64,000 nucleotides of DNA from Heliopora coerulea (Eukaryota > Cnidaria > Anthozoa > Scleralcyonacea > Helioporidae), in the NCBI GenBank assembly GCA_030142905.1, contig JASJOG010000094.1, positions 742,501 to 806,500 on the forward strand. Reading direction: 5' to 3'. The position numbers and the translations under genes were made by a program. This document shows positions 56,001-64,000 of the stretch, piece by piece. How positions within the stretch are numbered: the stretch's first letter is position 1; each line of letters begins with the position of its first letter. The notes under the pieces are model-generated. The model was not told the origin of the DNA. It saw only the letters and a list, made by a program, of their open reading frames with translations, and ran no database searches.

Positions 56001-59000
56001 AGTTAGTTCCATTTTCAATAAAATGGTTGATTGGAGCTACTAATTACATTATCACATAGATTAAATGCAACGATACTTCTAATCGATATTTGCACGTAAT
56101 CAGTTTCCTGACGGTACTTCGGCAATGTGACGAACCCAGTCAGAAGTGTTCCAAGATTTCAAAATAAACCAATACCAGGTTTGTCTGCACATACTAACCT
56201 CGGCTATTCTTGTGGATTTCTCCTCACTCTCTGATTTCGCTTGCTCATACTTTTCCGTCATGTCCTTGTATTTACTTTCATACTATAATTGCGCAAAGAG
56301 AAGGGAAAGCTATAGTTAAGACTAAATTTCCCAAGATTACCCCCAAACTTGGTTCTCCATAACACCAAACCTAATTGCCGATGTACTTACTTTTAATAAC
56401 TAAATAGTTCAGCGATCGAACAATGAATGACGCGAATATTGACGAACTACAGAACAGTTATATGTTTGGTTTTTTTTTCCAATTACCTTTGATTTTGAAC
56501 CTATTACGCTAGAGAAAGCTCCCTTCAATCCTTTCTTTTTCTTTTCCTTTGAATCTGGTGATGAGCTCAAGTCCTACAAAAATACGATGGTTTAAATCAG
56601 CGCCTGCCAACCTTCCAACATTGCGATCCCCTTTTCAGACATGCCCGTAACGAAGAGCCAATTGTGTGTAAGGGAAGAGGACGTTTTGAGTAATCGTACA
56701 GGTTCGGCTTAGGGGCCTTTTTAGCGTTTTCTTGAAAGTCAGAGTACTCATTTCCCCTAAAACACAATGTTAAGCAGATATCAGGACGGATATGGTTCCG
56801 ATACGAGTATGTCTATCTGTCAGATCTTCGAAGGTTTCTCAAATTGCTTCGAATTTAATTGGCGTAATTCAGCAGCACGGTAAAATCGTGAACTGAGACT
56901 CTGCAGACTACTCCTGGACCTTAACAGCTCAGCCAGCATAACTTAAAGAATGAGTCTTTAAACACTGCCCAAGCAGTCAAACTTTTTGATTATTTGCTTT
57001 GTAATTAGTCTGTTACATCCCAGGTTCATAAGCGATGTGCTAATTTCTTAAGTTGTGAAAGTTTCATGAATATGAAATCCATTTTGACAGCTCGCATTGG
57101 CCAAAAATTTGAACAACCAAATGAGAAATCGTTGGATAAAGGAGTTTTTCCTTCTGAAATCTCAAACCTAGTGAGTGTTGTCTTTTTATGAAATCAAAGT
57201 GACTGAAATGGACTCTAAATACTGTAAAATATCGAAATCTCTTGCATGTTTATACCCCAAAACCCACCAGACGACCATTTCACGTGACAGTTTTGAATTC
57301 AGACGAAAATCTTCCATGCCGCCCAGGGTAGTACATGATAGTTTTGGAACTATATCATGGTTCTATTTTACTATCAGAACGTCGTTAAGTCCTGATGGGA
57401 AGGTAGTAGTACATTTAAAACCACTTAAGTGATGGAAAGCTACTCAAGTTATGTTTCCTATAGGCGTACGAGGCGGCAGGCTGGGAGATTTGCAGTGCTC
57501 CCTAGAGTGGAGCTGGCAACTTTCTGCGGGCAAATTAACAAAACTCGGGAAAAGGCCATAAAAATAAATAAATAAAATTAAAATGAAAATTACAAAACGC
57601 AATTGGACATATAATTATGTACATATTTCATACACACACATAGAGATACAGGTGCAGATGCATATACATATAAATATACATACACATACAAATACCCATA
57701 CCCATACCCATACACTAACACAAGACAGACTGTCTTAAAGACGAAATTAAGTGATTCAGCAGTTTGCAAAATTCAGGCAAAAAATTGACTTTTTTCAGGC
57801 AAAAGATATCTCGCCTCACCTGGATGAAATTCGCCCTGCAGTCTACGTAAGCTAGCAGAAGAAAAATTATCTTTGTATAAAAACCAAGACCCACCGACAA
57901 CTTCAAAAAGTATAAAATAAAACATATTCCGAAAAATAGAGACATCTTGGAAAATTCAAGATATGAATCAAAACAAGACGAGTATATGAGACTGTAATAT
58001 TTCGACTTTATTACGAAGTCATCATCAGACAGAATGATTTACAAAACAAGCCAAGGTCTATATATACAGTGTGATGTAGACAACGGAAGTCAGGAATCCT
58101 ATACCTGAGATATTAACACGACAGAATGCATTGCTAATTAATTATCTCGACGGGAAGCTATTATTTACAAATTGTAAATAATATCTCAGTATCAATAGTA
58201 TTTCATGTAAATAATATCATGTTAATATCTCAGGTAGAGGATTCCTAACTTCCGTTGTCTATATCCACTATATGTATAAACCTTGGCTTGTTTTGTAAAC
58301 CATTCTGTCTGATGATGACTTTGTAATAACGTCGAAATATTAGTCTCATATACTCCTCTTGTTTTGACTCATATCTTGAGTTTTCCAAGATGTCTCTCTA
58401 TTTTTCGGAATATGTTTTATCTTTGTATGCCTTCCACACAATGAAGAGGACTTCAGGTCGCCTTTACTGAGGGTTAGAAACGTTACTGAGAGGCGTCCAT
58501 GGATAACTAACGCACAAATGACAAGCCTGATCACCGATCCTTACCTCATCAACAGAAGCTGTAGATCTCGAGTCTTCCAAAGAAGAGATCTTAGCATTCA
58601 GGTCCTTCTCTTTCTCAGCAGCTAGAGCCAACCTCTCTTCAAGTAACTTGACTTTCTCCTCATTTTCCTTTTCGGTAGCTTTTGCTTTCTCGATATCTTT
58701 CTTCAAAGCCTTTATCTTATCACTGTCCCCGTCCTTTGACGCCGTTCCTACTTGAGTGTTCGAAGCCTTCAAGTTCCCACACTCGATCCTTACCTCCTCT
58801 AACTCTTTTCTTAACTCGGCATTTACCTTTGCTGCACTACTAGCTTCGTTTTTATATTTTTCTAGTTCAGAAACGGATGATTTATCATCCTCATTACCAG
58901 GACTACTTGCGTCCTTCTTAGCTACTTCCAGTTCTGTACGCAACGCCTTCTCTTGTTCCTTAGAACGGTCCAATTCCTCTGACAATTGTTTCAGTTCATT

Positions 59001-59413
59001 TCGCGAGGTCTCACCAGCAGCTTCTGCTGACTTTTTTAACTTCAACATCTCTTCTTCCAAAAAGGAAATCTTGCTGTCCTTAGACCTGGATTCTTCGTCG
59101 GCTTTGCGTAAATTCTCTTCCAATTCATCAACGGAGGAATTCTTCTAGTAAACGAAAATACGAGTTTAAATTCTTGAATGAATGGAAAATCAGAATCAAA
59201 ACACATTAGTAATAAAGTTATGCCTCCATCGCAATGAGTACACTATCAGACAGGCATAACTTGGGTTTATACGGTCCTAGTGGTAACAATCAGTACAACG
59301 GTTTCTCAAAATATTTTTGATCCTTTAACGCCTAAATTTATTTATTTTGTTTATTGTTCTCTTTCTGCTTTGTCCATTCATTTGTTTTTTGTTCTACAGG
59401 TGTCGATTGTATG

Positions 59414-59456
<43 letters not shown>

Positions 59457-62400
59457 GACACACACACACATATATACATATACAGAGTCCAGGTCCTATA
59501 AATATATATATAGGACACTGGGCTCTTAAGGGTCAATGCCCAGCTCAAGAGTTGAAACAGGCGGCTGATTGTGAGCTTGAAGCGTCTTGAAGAAAGTATG
59601 GTTTTAGTTCGATTGGAAAATGTGTACCTCTAATTCTGAACGTAATGCTTTCTCTTGTTCTTTCGAACGTTCCAGCTCTTCAGACAACTTCTTCAGTTCA
59701 TTTTTTGAGGTTTCGCTGGAGCTTTCTGCAGACTTTTGCAACTTCGACACCTCGTCTTGTAAAGAGGAAATCTTGCTGTCCTTCAACTTGGATTCTTCAT
59801 CTGCTTTACGTAATTGCTCTTTTAATTCGTCGACCGATGAATTCATCTAAAAAGAGAAATACGAGCTTAAAGTCTTGTGAAATAAAACAATAAAAGTTAC
59901 TTCCATCACGAAATTGCACAGCCGACGGCATTAAAATAAACACGAAAACAAACACCATAAGCGTACAGGACGCATTTCAACTGGGGGGCTGAGGACTGTT
60001 GCCTGAAAATTTTCTGCATCGCCCGAATTTTCAAAATGAACCAACCTCTAAGCCATGCCTTCAACAAAACTGCGCTTATCATATATTTTACGCAATACTA
60101 AAATGACATCAAGATGGGTGCAAACAAAACAATATTAACTGACAATACGCCATGACACTTCCCGTGACCATTGCCGCTGCCGAAAAAATGAAAGTGTCGC
60201 CCGAAAAAAAATTGACGATGCCCGAATCTGAGAGGGGTTAGAGCCCGGCTCTTACACTATGACAAACACTCATACTAACATTGACAGAGACTCTGACACG
60301 GACACTGACGTACACACACACGCTTATGTAAAACAGGGGCGTCGGAAGCGGGAGGCCCTTGCCCCCACATTTTTTTTTTTGGGGGGGGGCAGAGTATGTG
60401 TAGGGCCCACATTAGCTATTAATAAACTTTCCCAGAGAATGACAAAATTTCATTTTTCCACAACTGGAGAGACGCATACCTCCAACTCTGAACGTAACAC
60501 TTTCTCTTGTTCTTTCGAACGTTCCAACTCTTCCGATAATTTTTGTAGTTCGTTTTTTGAGGTTTCACTCGAAGTTTCTGCTGATTTTTCCAACCTCGAC
60601 ACCTCCTCTTGCAGAGAAGAAACCGTGCTCTCCTTTGACTTGCTGTTTTCGTCAGCTTTTCGTAAATTCTCTTTTAATTCGTCAACGGACGATTTCATCT
60701 TAAAAAAAAAAATACAATCAAGGTTAACACTCCTTATAAAGGGATTTCAAGTACCATGACCTTAAACTACTTTTCGCTCCCTAATGTTGATTAACATTTT
60801 CTGAAACTGTATGAAACGTCTCTTGCCATGGGAGATTTCTCGCACGAAAACCGATTTGCACGAAAACCGATTTTCACGAAAAAATTAAATTTACCCTTCA
60901 CATTACATTTCAAAATTATTACCGAGCCTCAAAAAATTGGGGTGGCGCCACAGACCCCCGTCGGTGAACCTTAGCCCCCCCGTCGGGTAAAAAATTAACA
61001 GTTCGTCGGGGAATGTTTACTGATGATAACACATTTACATACTGTACAAACTATGAGCACTTGTTATTGACTTAACCAAGATAATAGTCTCTTCTCTTCA
61101 TGCCAAATATAAAAAGTAAACTGTTTCTAGTCAGTTGTTCGACCTTTAAATAAGGAAATTATAAAGGGAGCGTTATCTTGCCCCTCCGGTTTAACCCTTG
61201 ACATACGTAGTTCTCGTCGTTGACATACGTAGAATCAAAGAGGAGACTTACCATTCACAACGTTGTTCCATACTGCATACTTTTTCAAACTTATTTGTTA
61301 GAACCGGCGAATAACTAAAATATTTCGGCTTCGTTTCAACTAGGATAATGGGTACAGAATTTATGGTTGTTCTACTCTTTCCAGCCGAAACTCTTGCGCC
61401 TTTTGAGGATAAACTCTTGTTTTTCAGTGGGGCTCTTCGACTATACATGAACGTAATGTATTCAACTATATCACAATGGCATCTATCGAGAAATACCAGT
61501 TGTAAACCAACCTTTTGTAATTCAGAGTCCTTGTTTTGAACTGTTTCCTTTAAACTTGCTATTTCTTTTTCAACGTTTTGTTCAAGCTCGTGAAGCATCT
61601 TTTCCTACATGAAAAACGCGCCATTCATCATTGAGACAACAAGAGCAACAAGAATGCTAGTTCATACTATCGCACGTAAAAAGCATTTTTCAATGTACCA
61701 GTCTGAAACTTACGGCAAGGTTAACATTTCTAGAGGTGACGTTGCTAGACTTAGGCCCTGTTTACATGCAGGAAGGGTGATCATCTTAATGGAGTAAACC
61801 TTCTAGGAGGGCCAAAAAAACAGCCCCTGTTTACATGTGGGGTGAGACCCTTTGAATAGGAGCAGCTGCTCTAGTAGGGTCACCTACCTTTGAGTGGTCT
61901 CTAAGTTTCGTCCTTGTCACAGAAGTCAATTTCTTTGTTTCTAAATTCGTTGATTGCACACGATGGTTTGATGCCGAAGTAGTTCTCTCTTCATTCATTC
62001 CACTACTGTTTGCCCGATATCTTCGAGCCAATTGCTCACAATATAGCAAAGTATATTTCGCGCGCTTATACATTGGAACACTACCCGTCTGGGAGGGTTA
62101 ACCTACCCGATGCGTTTACATGCATAAATAAAGAAGATGGCCCTGGTGCTAGGGTTATCCGAGCATGCTGGTAGGGCCACCCAATACTCCCAGGGGCGCC
62201 CTAGGACTAGATGGGTTACCTTCATGTAAACAGGCCCTTAGTTGGCATTATTCTACAATACTCACTTTGCCTTCTGCGAAAAATTGAAATTAGAGTCACC
62301 CTCCCAAAATTCACTGACCCACTAACGTATGGATTGAAATAGACAATATTTTTAATAGATCAATTCATAAAGTGTTCAGCACTTTCCATCACAATGACTA

Positions 62401-62782
62401 CTTCACACTCTCGTCAATCGAAGATTGTATAGTCAACTGAAGTCAAGCCAATTTAATTTAAAAAAATAAACAAATAAATAAATAAACAAACAAATAAATA
62501 AATAAACAAATAAATAGATAAATAAACAAATAAAAAAGAAGAATTATAAAACACAGTCTTCATTAAACTTTCGGCGGGAAATTTTCCGGGTTTCGATACC
62601 CTGTTTTAAATGCGGGTATTAGCCAATCAGGGCATGTGGACGAAACACGTCATTTTATAAAATTTCTTCACTAGAACTGAACTTACAGTGGCTGCCAGAG
62701 TTTCTTTGTACTTTTCACACTGGGTAATGAGGTCTTCGTTCTTCTTTAAAGATTCACTAAGTTCCACTTCTAATTCATCTGC
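52972..62782 (-). CDS. Long coiled-coil protein gene (ten exons seen, partial)
   Basis: In transcript order: 62782-62687, 61604-61512, 60698-60480, 59846-59628, 59144-58545, 56573-56487, 56282-56199, 54486-54403, 54019-53984, 53034-52972. Every exon has GT-AG borders, begins and ends in phase 0 and is a multiple of three; together 461 codons (1383 nt). The protein is almost wholly Glu/Lys/Ser/Leu heptad coiled coil, with a basic break KEKKKKGLKGAFSSVIGS in the sixth exon. No enzyme domain, membrane segment or signal is visible in this part. Such proteins act as rods, tethers or scaffolds; which one cannot be told. Neither the start codon nor the stop was found, so both ends extend further. 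Because all exons are symmetric, any can be skipped without frameshift. Confidence 0.85.
53984..54019 (-). CDS. Coiled-coil gene microexon ix
   Basis: 36 bp, NQENVVVNGGVQ; acceptor CCCCCTGACAG, donor CAG|GTATCT. A phase-0 microexon that is not heptad-like. Confidence 0.55.
54100..54225. repeat. Degenerate GATACA/GACACA-rich microsatellite
   Basis: Intronic run of ATACAT, AGATAC and AGACACA units; no structure beyond low complexity. Confidence 0.6.
54403..54486 (-). CDS. Coiled-coil gene exon viii
   Basis: 28 codons, LEAKLQQSEKALQTQEEKVK ... LQK; acceptor CTCTTTTCTCAG, donor AAG|GTAAAC. Confidence 0.75.
54983..55400. mobile_element. Tigger/pogo-type MITE in intron
   Basis: 418 bp; CAGTGGAACCCCG at both ends (inverted), TA duplications 54981-54982 and 55401-55402. 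GGCC(A/G)TATTAACG-type motifs inside. No transposase. Confidence 0.8.
55903..55935 (+). ncRNA. Hammerhead-like motif 9 (partial)
   Basis: CTGAAGA, a perfect 5-bp stem II GTTGC/GCAAC, then GAAAC. The following CTTAAGATTC does not give the usual stem III and cleavage site, so this is a related or decayed terminus. TCAATAAAACC follows, like a transposon 3' end. Confidence 0.4.
56199..56282 (-). CDS. Coiled-coil gene exon vii
   Basis: 28 codons, YESKYKDMTEKYEQAKSESE ... RIAE; donor GAG|GTTAGT. Confidence 0.72.
56487..56573 (-). CDS. Coiled-coil gene exon vi (basic linker)
   Basis: 29 codons, DLSSSPDSKEKKKKGLKGAF ... SKSK: a Lys-rich non-helical break in the rod. Acceptor ATTTTTGTAG, donor AAG|GTAATT. 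Confidence 0.75.
57540..57725. repeat. AT-rich and ACATAC/CCCATA microsatellites
   Basis: Low-complexity intronic sequence: AAATAAATAAATAAA near 57565, then TACACATA and CCCATA runs at 57625-57715. Confidence 0.7.
57992..58032 (-). ncRNA. Hammerhead-ribozyme-like motif 5
   Basis: On the - strand: CTGT, CTGATGA, stem II GACTTCGTAATAAAGTC, GAAA, TATT, ACAG. Complete core; CTGT/ACAG stem I pairs fully. Confidence 0.65.
58305..58345 (+). ncRNA. Hammerhead-like motif 6 (stem I broken)
   Basis: CTGT, CTGATGA, stem II GAC...GTC, GAAA, TATT, then AGTCTC: two bases of the ACAG partner are missing compared with motif 5, so stem I is lost in this arm. Confidence 0.5.
58545..59144 (-). CDS. Coiled-coil gene exon v (73-residue unit copy 3 plus extension)
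   Basis: 600 bp. The first 73 codons (KNSSVDELEENLRKAD ... RTELE) are homologous to exons iii and iv (about 55 of 73 match copy 2). 127 further codons follow, VAKKDASSPGNEDDKSSVSE ... STASVDE, more coiled coil. Donor GAG|GTAAGG. The single long exon suggests the short duplicated exons were copied from its first part. Confidence 0.88.
59416..59515. repeat. (TA)n and (CA)n microsatellites
   Basis: ATATAT run at 59417-59446, then ACACACACGACACACACAC and mixed TATATA. ORFs of poly-Tyr/Ile over it are artefacts. Confidence 0.9.
59628..59846 (-). CDS. Coiled-coil gene exon iv (73-residue unit, copy 2)
   Basis: 219 bp; begins MNSSVDELKEQLRKAD, ends RSELE; acceptor TTCTCTTTTTAG, donor GAG|GTACAC. 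Same length, phase and border residues as copy 1. Confidence 0.85.
60480..60698 (-). CDS. Coiled-coil gene exon iii (73-residue unit, copy 1)
   Basis: 219 bp; begins MKSSVDELKENLRKAD, ends RSELE; acceptor after a T-rich tract (TTTTTTAAG), donor GAG|GTATGC. By hand count 60 of 73 residues match the exon at 59628. The leading Met is not a start since the exon is internal in phase 0. Confidence 0.85.
60943..61190. mobile_element. Fragment of the 46662-type hAT-like MITE
   Basis: GGGTGGCGCCACAGACCCCC near the left and, on the other strand, blocks matching 46730-46770 (CCTTTATAATTTCC). Ends are incomplete. Sits in an intron of the coiled-coil gene. Confidence 0.5.
61512..61604 (-). CDS. Coiled-coil gene exon ii
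   Basis: 31 codons, EKMLHELEQNVEKEIASLKE ... SELQK; acceptor TTTCATGTAG, donor AAG|GTTGGT. Confidence 0.75.
61754..62237. mobile_element. Harbinger-like MITE in intron
   Basis: 484 bp; GGCCCTGTTTACATG / GGGCCTGTTTACATG inverted ends, TTA duplications 61751-61753 and 62238-62240. Internal TAGGGT/ACCCTA and TTTACATG motifs repeat. The 80-codon ORF inside (61831-62073, -) is not considered real. Confidence 0.75.
62459..62540. repeat. AAATAAAC tandem low-complexity repeat
   Basis: About 80 bp of AAATAAAC/AAATAAAT units in an intron. Confidence 0.85.
62687..62782 (-). CDS. Coiled-coil gene exon i
   Basis: 32 codons, ADELEVELSESLKKNEDL ... ETLAAT; acceptor TATAATTTTAG, donor ACT|GTAAGT. Confidence 0.75.
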
Positions 62783-64000
62783 CTAAAATTATACCAGAGG
62801 AACAGCTGCTTGATCACGAATTTCAAAGTTTTGAAGAGAACGAACAGAAGTGTCTGTCACTGTTTTAGTTTTTAGAGACGAGTTTTGGTCTTGATGTTAG
62901 ACCTTTAGGTTCCTGATGATCAGTGGGTCTCGAAAAGCGGGACCGGCGTCCCGAATTCTAAAAATTTTTCAGCCAAATTTTGTTTTGATCAAGGAAATGA
63001 AACCGTACTTTAAGGGCACTCAACGTTTCTACTAAGGTTAAGTATTGGATCTTGAGGTGTCGGTGTGCGTCTCGGTGCCACTCCGTCTCGAACAAGGTGA
63101 TCTCGTCCACAACAATGCCCGCCACAAAGAACTGGCGAAATATGAATCTGCAAGTTACTAAAGTTTTAACTAGCGTTGTTTTCGGTGAATCTCAGTGGAA
63201 GTTGAGGATGGGTGACTTGTAACAACTATTTTACTCGCTTAATCAGTCATTTAAGATTACTGGCAATCGATGGTACCAATTTAAGTAGCATAGATAAATT
63301 GAGATTGTAAATGGCTTTAATAAGTGCCGTCACTGAACACAACCTGTAATGGCCTGGTACTCCGGCTCACAAAATGAGCCCAGCGGTATCTGATGAAATC
63401 GGTCCGAATCCTGACCGGTTTCTCTCTGGAGTAAATTCAACATGGTGCAGATTTCGCTCAACAAATCAGATGACCATATTCATCGGGTGTTACTAGCCCT
63501 TCACATTTGGGGCAGAATACCAGGTTATTCAAAAAGGCATTTTAGAAGGCTCCTAACAAAATTCGATTACACCAACTGAAAAAGAAAAACAAAAAAGAAA
63601 ACAAAAAAAAAAAACAAACCAAAAAAACAAACACCTTGAAGATGAGAAGCATTCGCACTTAAATTATAAAGCAAGTTAAACTGAATAACCGATTAAAATA
63701 AAATACACATTTCAGAAGAAAATCATCACATATGTCGTCTTCACTATCTTAATTCCAGTAAATTTCATTATCGGAAAACGCGCAGATATCACACCGAGAA
63801 TTGCATGGTAGAGTCGGGTTCACGAGCAGAAAGAAGAAAGAAGACATGGTTGATATAATGTAGCAGCAACGGAAAGGCAAGCGGTAAGAAAAAGTTTATT
63901 AAAAAATACCAAAAGGAAACTTAGAAAACAATTTGGGAGTTAAAAGTAGCTTAAACTTCGACTTAAAATGACGTTAAGGTGGGCAAGTAAGACAAACTGT
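62783..64000. other. Upstream intron or 5' flank of the coiled-coil gene
   Basis: No exon recognised. An A-rich run with AAAAACAAACC units lies at 63580-63635. Confidence 0.45.

Larger units (their letters stand above)
57867..58428. mobile_element. Palindromic Penelope-like terminal insertion with 12-bp flanking repeats
   Basis: Inverted arms (left about 57913-58150, right about 58190-58420) share CGGAATATGTTTTAT at the outer ends, a hammerhead-like motif and CCTGAGATATTAACATG near the centre. TTATCTTTGTAT occurs at 57867-57878 and 58417-58428: it abuts the right arm but lies 38 bp outside the left arm. No coding sequence. The arm is also found singly at 3050-3240. Confidence 0.75.

Noticed and set aside
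59280..59590. Three overlapping ORFs with poly-Tyr/Ile
   Set aside because: Produced by (TA)n and (CA)n repeats.
61831..62073. 80-codon ORF on the - strand inside the coiled-coil gene
   Set aside because: Lies wholly within a Harbinger-like MITE, with no matching splice sites and a composition derived from the MITE motifs.

Overview
This window is animal genomic DNA: introns with GT-AG boundaries, long intergenic stretches, no operons, and a very high load of diverse transposons. The mixture (Ty3/Gypsy, BEL/Pao, DIRS, Penelope-like and LINE retroelements, hAT, Tigger/pogo and Harbinger-like DNA elements, TTAGGG-like interstitial repeats) together with the AT-rich composition best fits a cnidarian such as a stony coral or sea anemone. 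That assignment is an inference and no marker gene settles it.

Three host loci can be reconstructed. (1) On the + strand, three phase-1 symmetric exons (16754-16831, 18326-18502, 19832-19954) join without a frame break into two Tudor-like modules. Downstream, in the same orientation, lies a 4.55 kb open frame (21000-25550) for a 1516-residue disordered, basic, repeat-containing protein that may or may not belong to the same gene. (2) On the + strand, a complete three-exon gene (44673-47647) encodes a 280-residue secreted cysteine-rich protein that resembles a Frizzled-type cysteine-rich domain. (3) On the - strand, ten phase-0 exons between 62782 and 52972 form part of a long coiled-coil protein gene; three of its exons carry the same 73-residue unit and arose by exon duplication.

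Region by region: 1-6 kb holds a truncated Gypsy pol (-) and a truncated BEL pol (+) separated by a ribozyme-bearing repeat. 6.5-12.1 kb is mostly transposon: a hAT MITE, a 1.5 kb palindrome of Penelope-like 3' ends, microsatellites, telomere-like repeats, and a second Penelope-like pseudogene. 12.4-15.1 kb is a nested pair of hAT elements; the inner one has perfect 8-bp target duplications and carries a two-exon gene for an OTU-type cysteine protease instead of a transposase. 16.7-25.6 kb is the Tudor/large-ORF region. 26.8-43 kb is dense in DNA transposons, SINEs, a LINE tail and a DIRS gag fragment. 43.4-43.8 kb holds a perfect 44-bp inverted repeat around a tRNA-like B box. 44.6-47.6 kb is the secreted-protein gene, and 53-63 kb the coiled-coil gene, with several elements in its introns.

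The most unusual theme is a set of hammerhead-ribozyme-like motifs (nine sites, five with an intact core and pairing stem I, with covariation) at Penelope-like termini. Three of these insertions are palindromes with the same geometry: 5'-truncated ends meet at the centre and ribozyme ends point outward. Two are flanked by 12-13 bp direct repeats with a 30-40 nt asymmetric tail on one side. The second notable item is the hAT-borne OTU protease gene.
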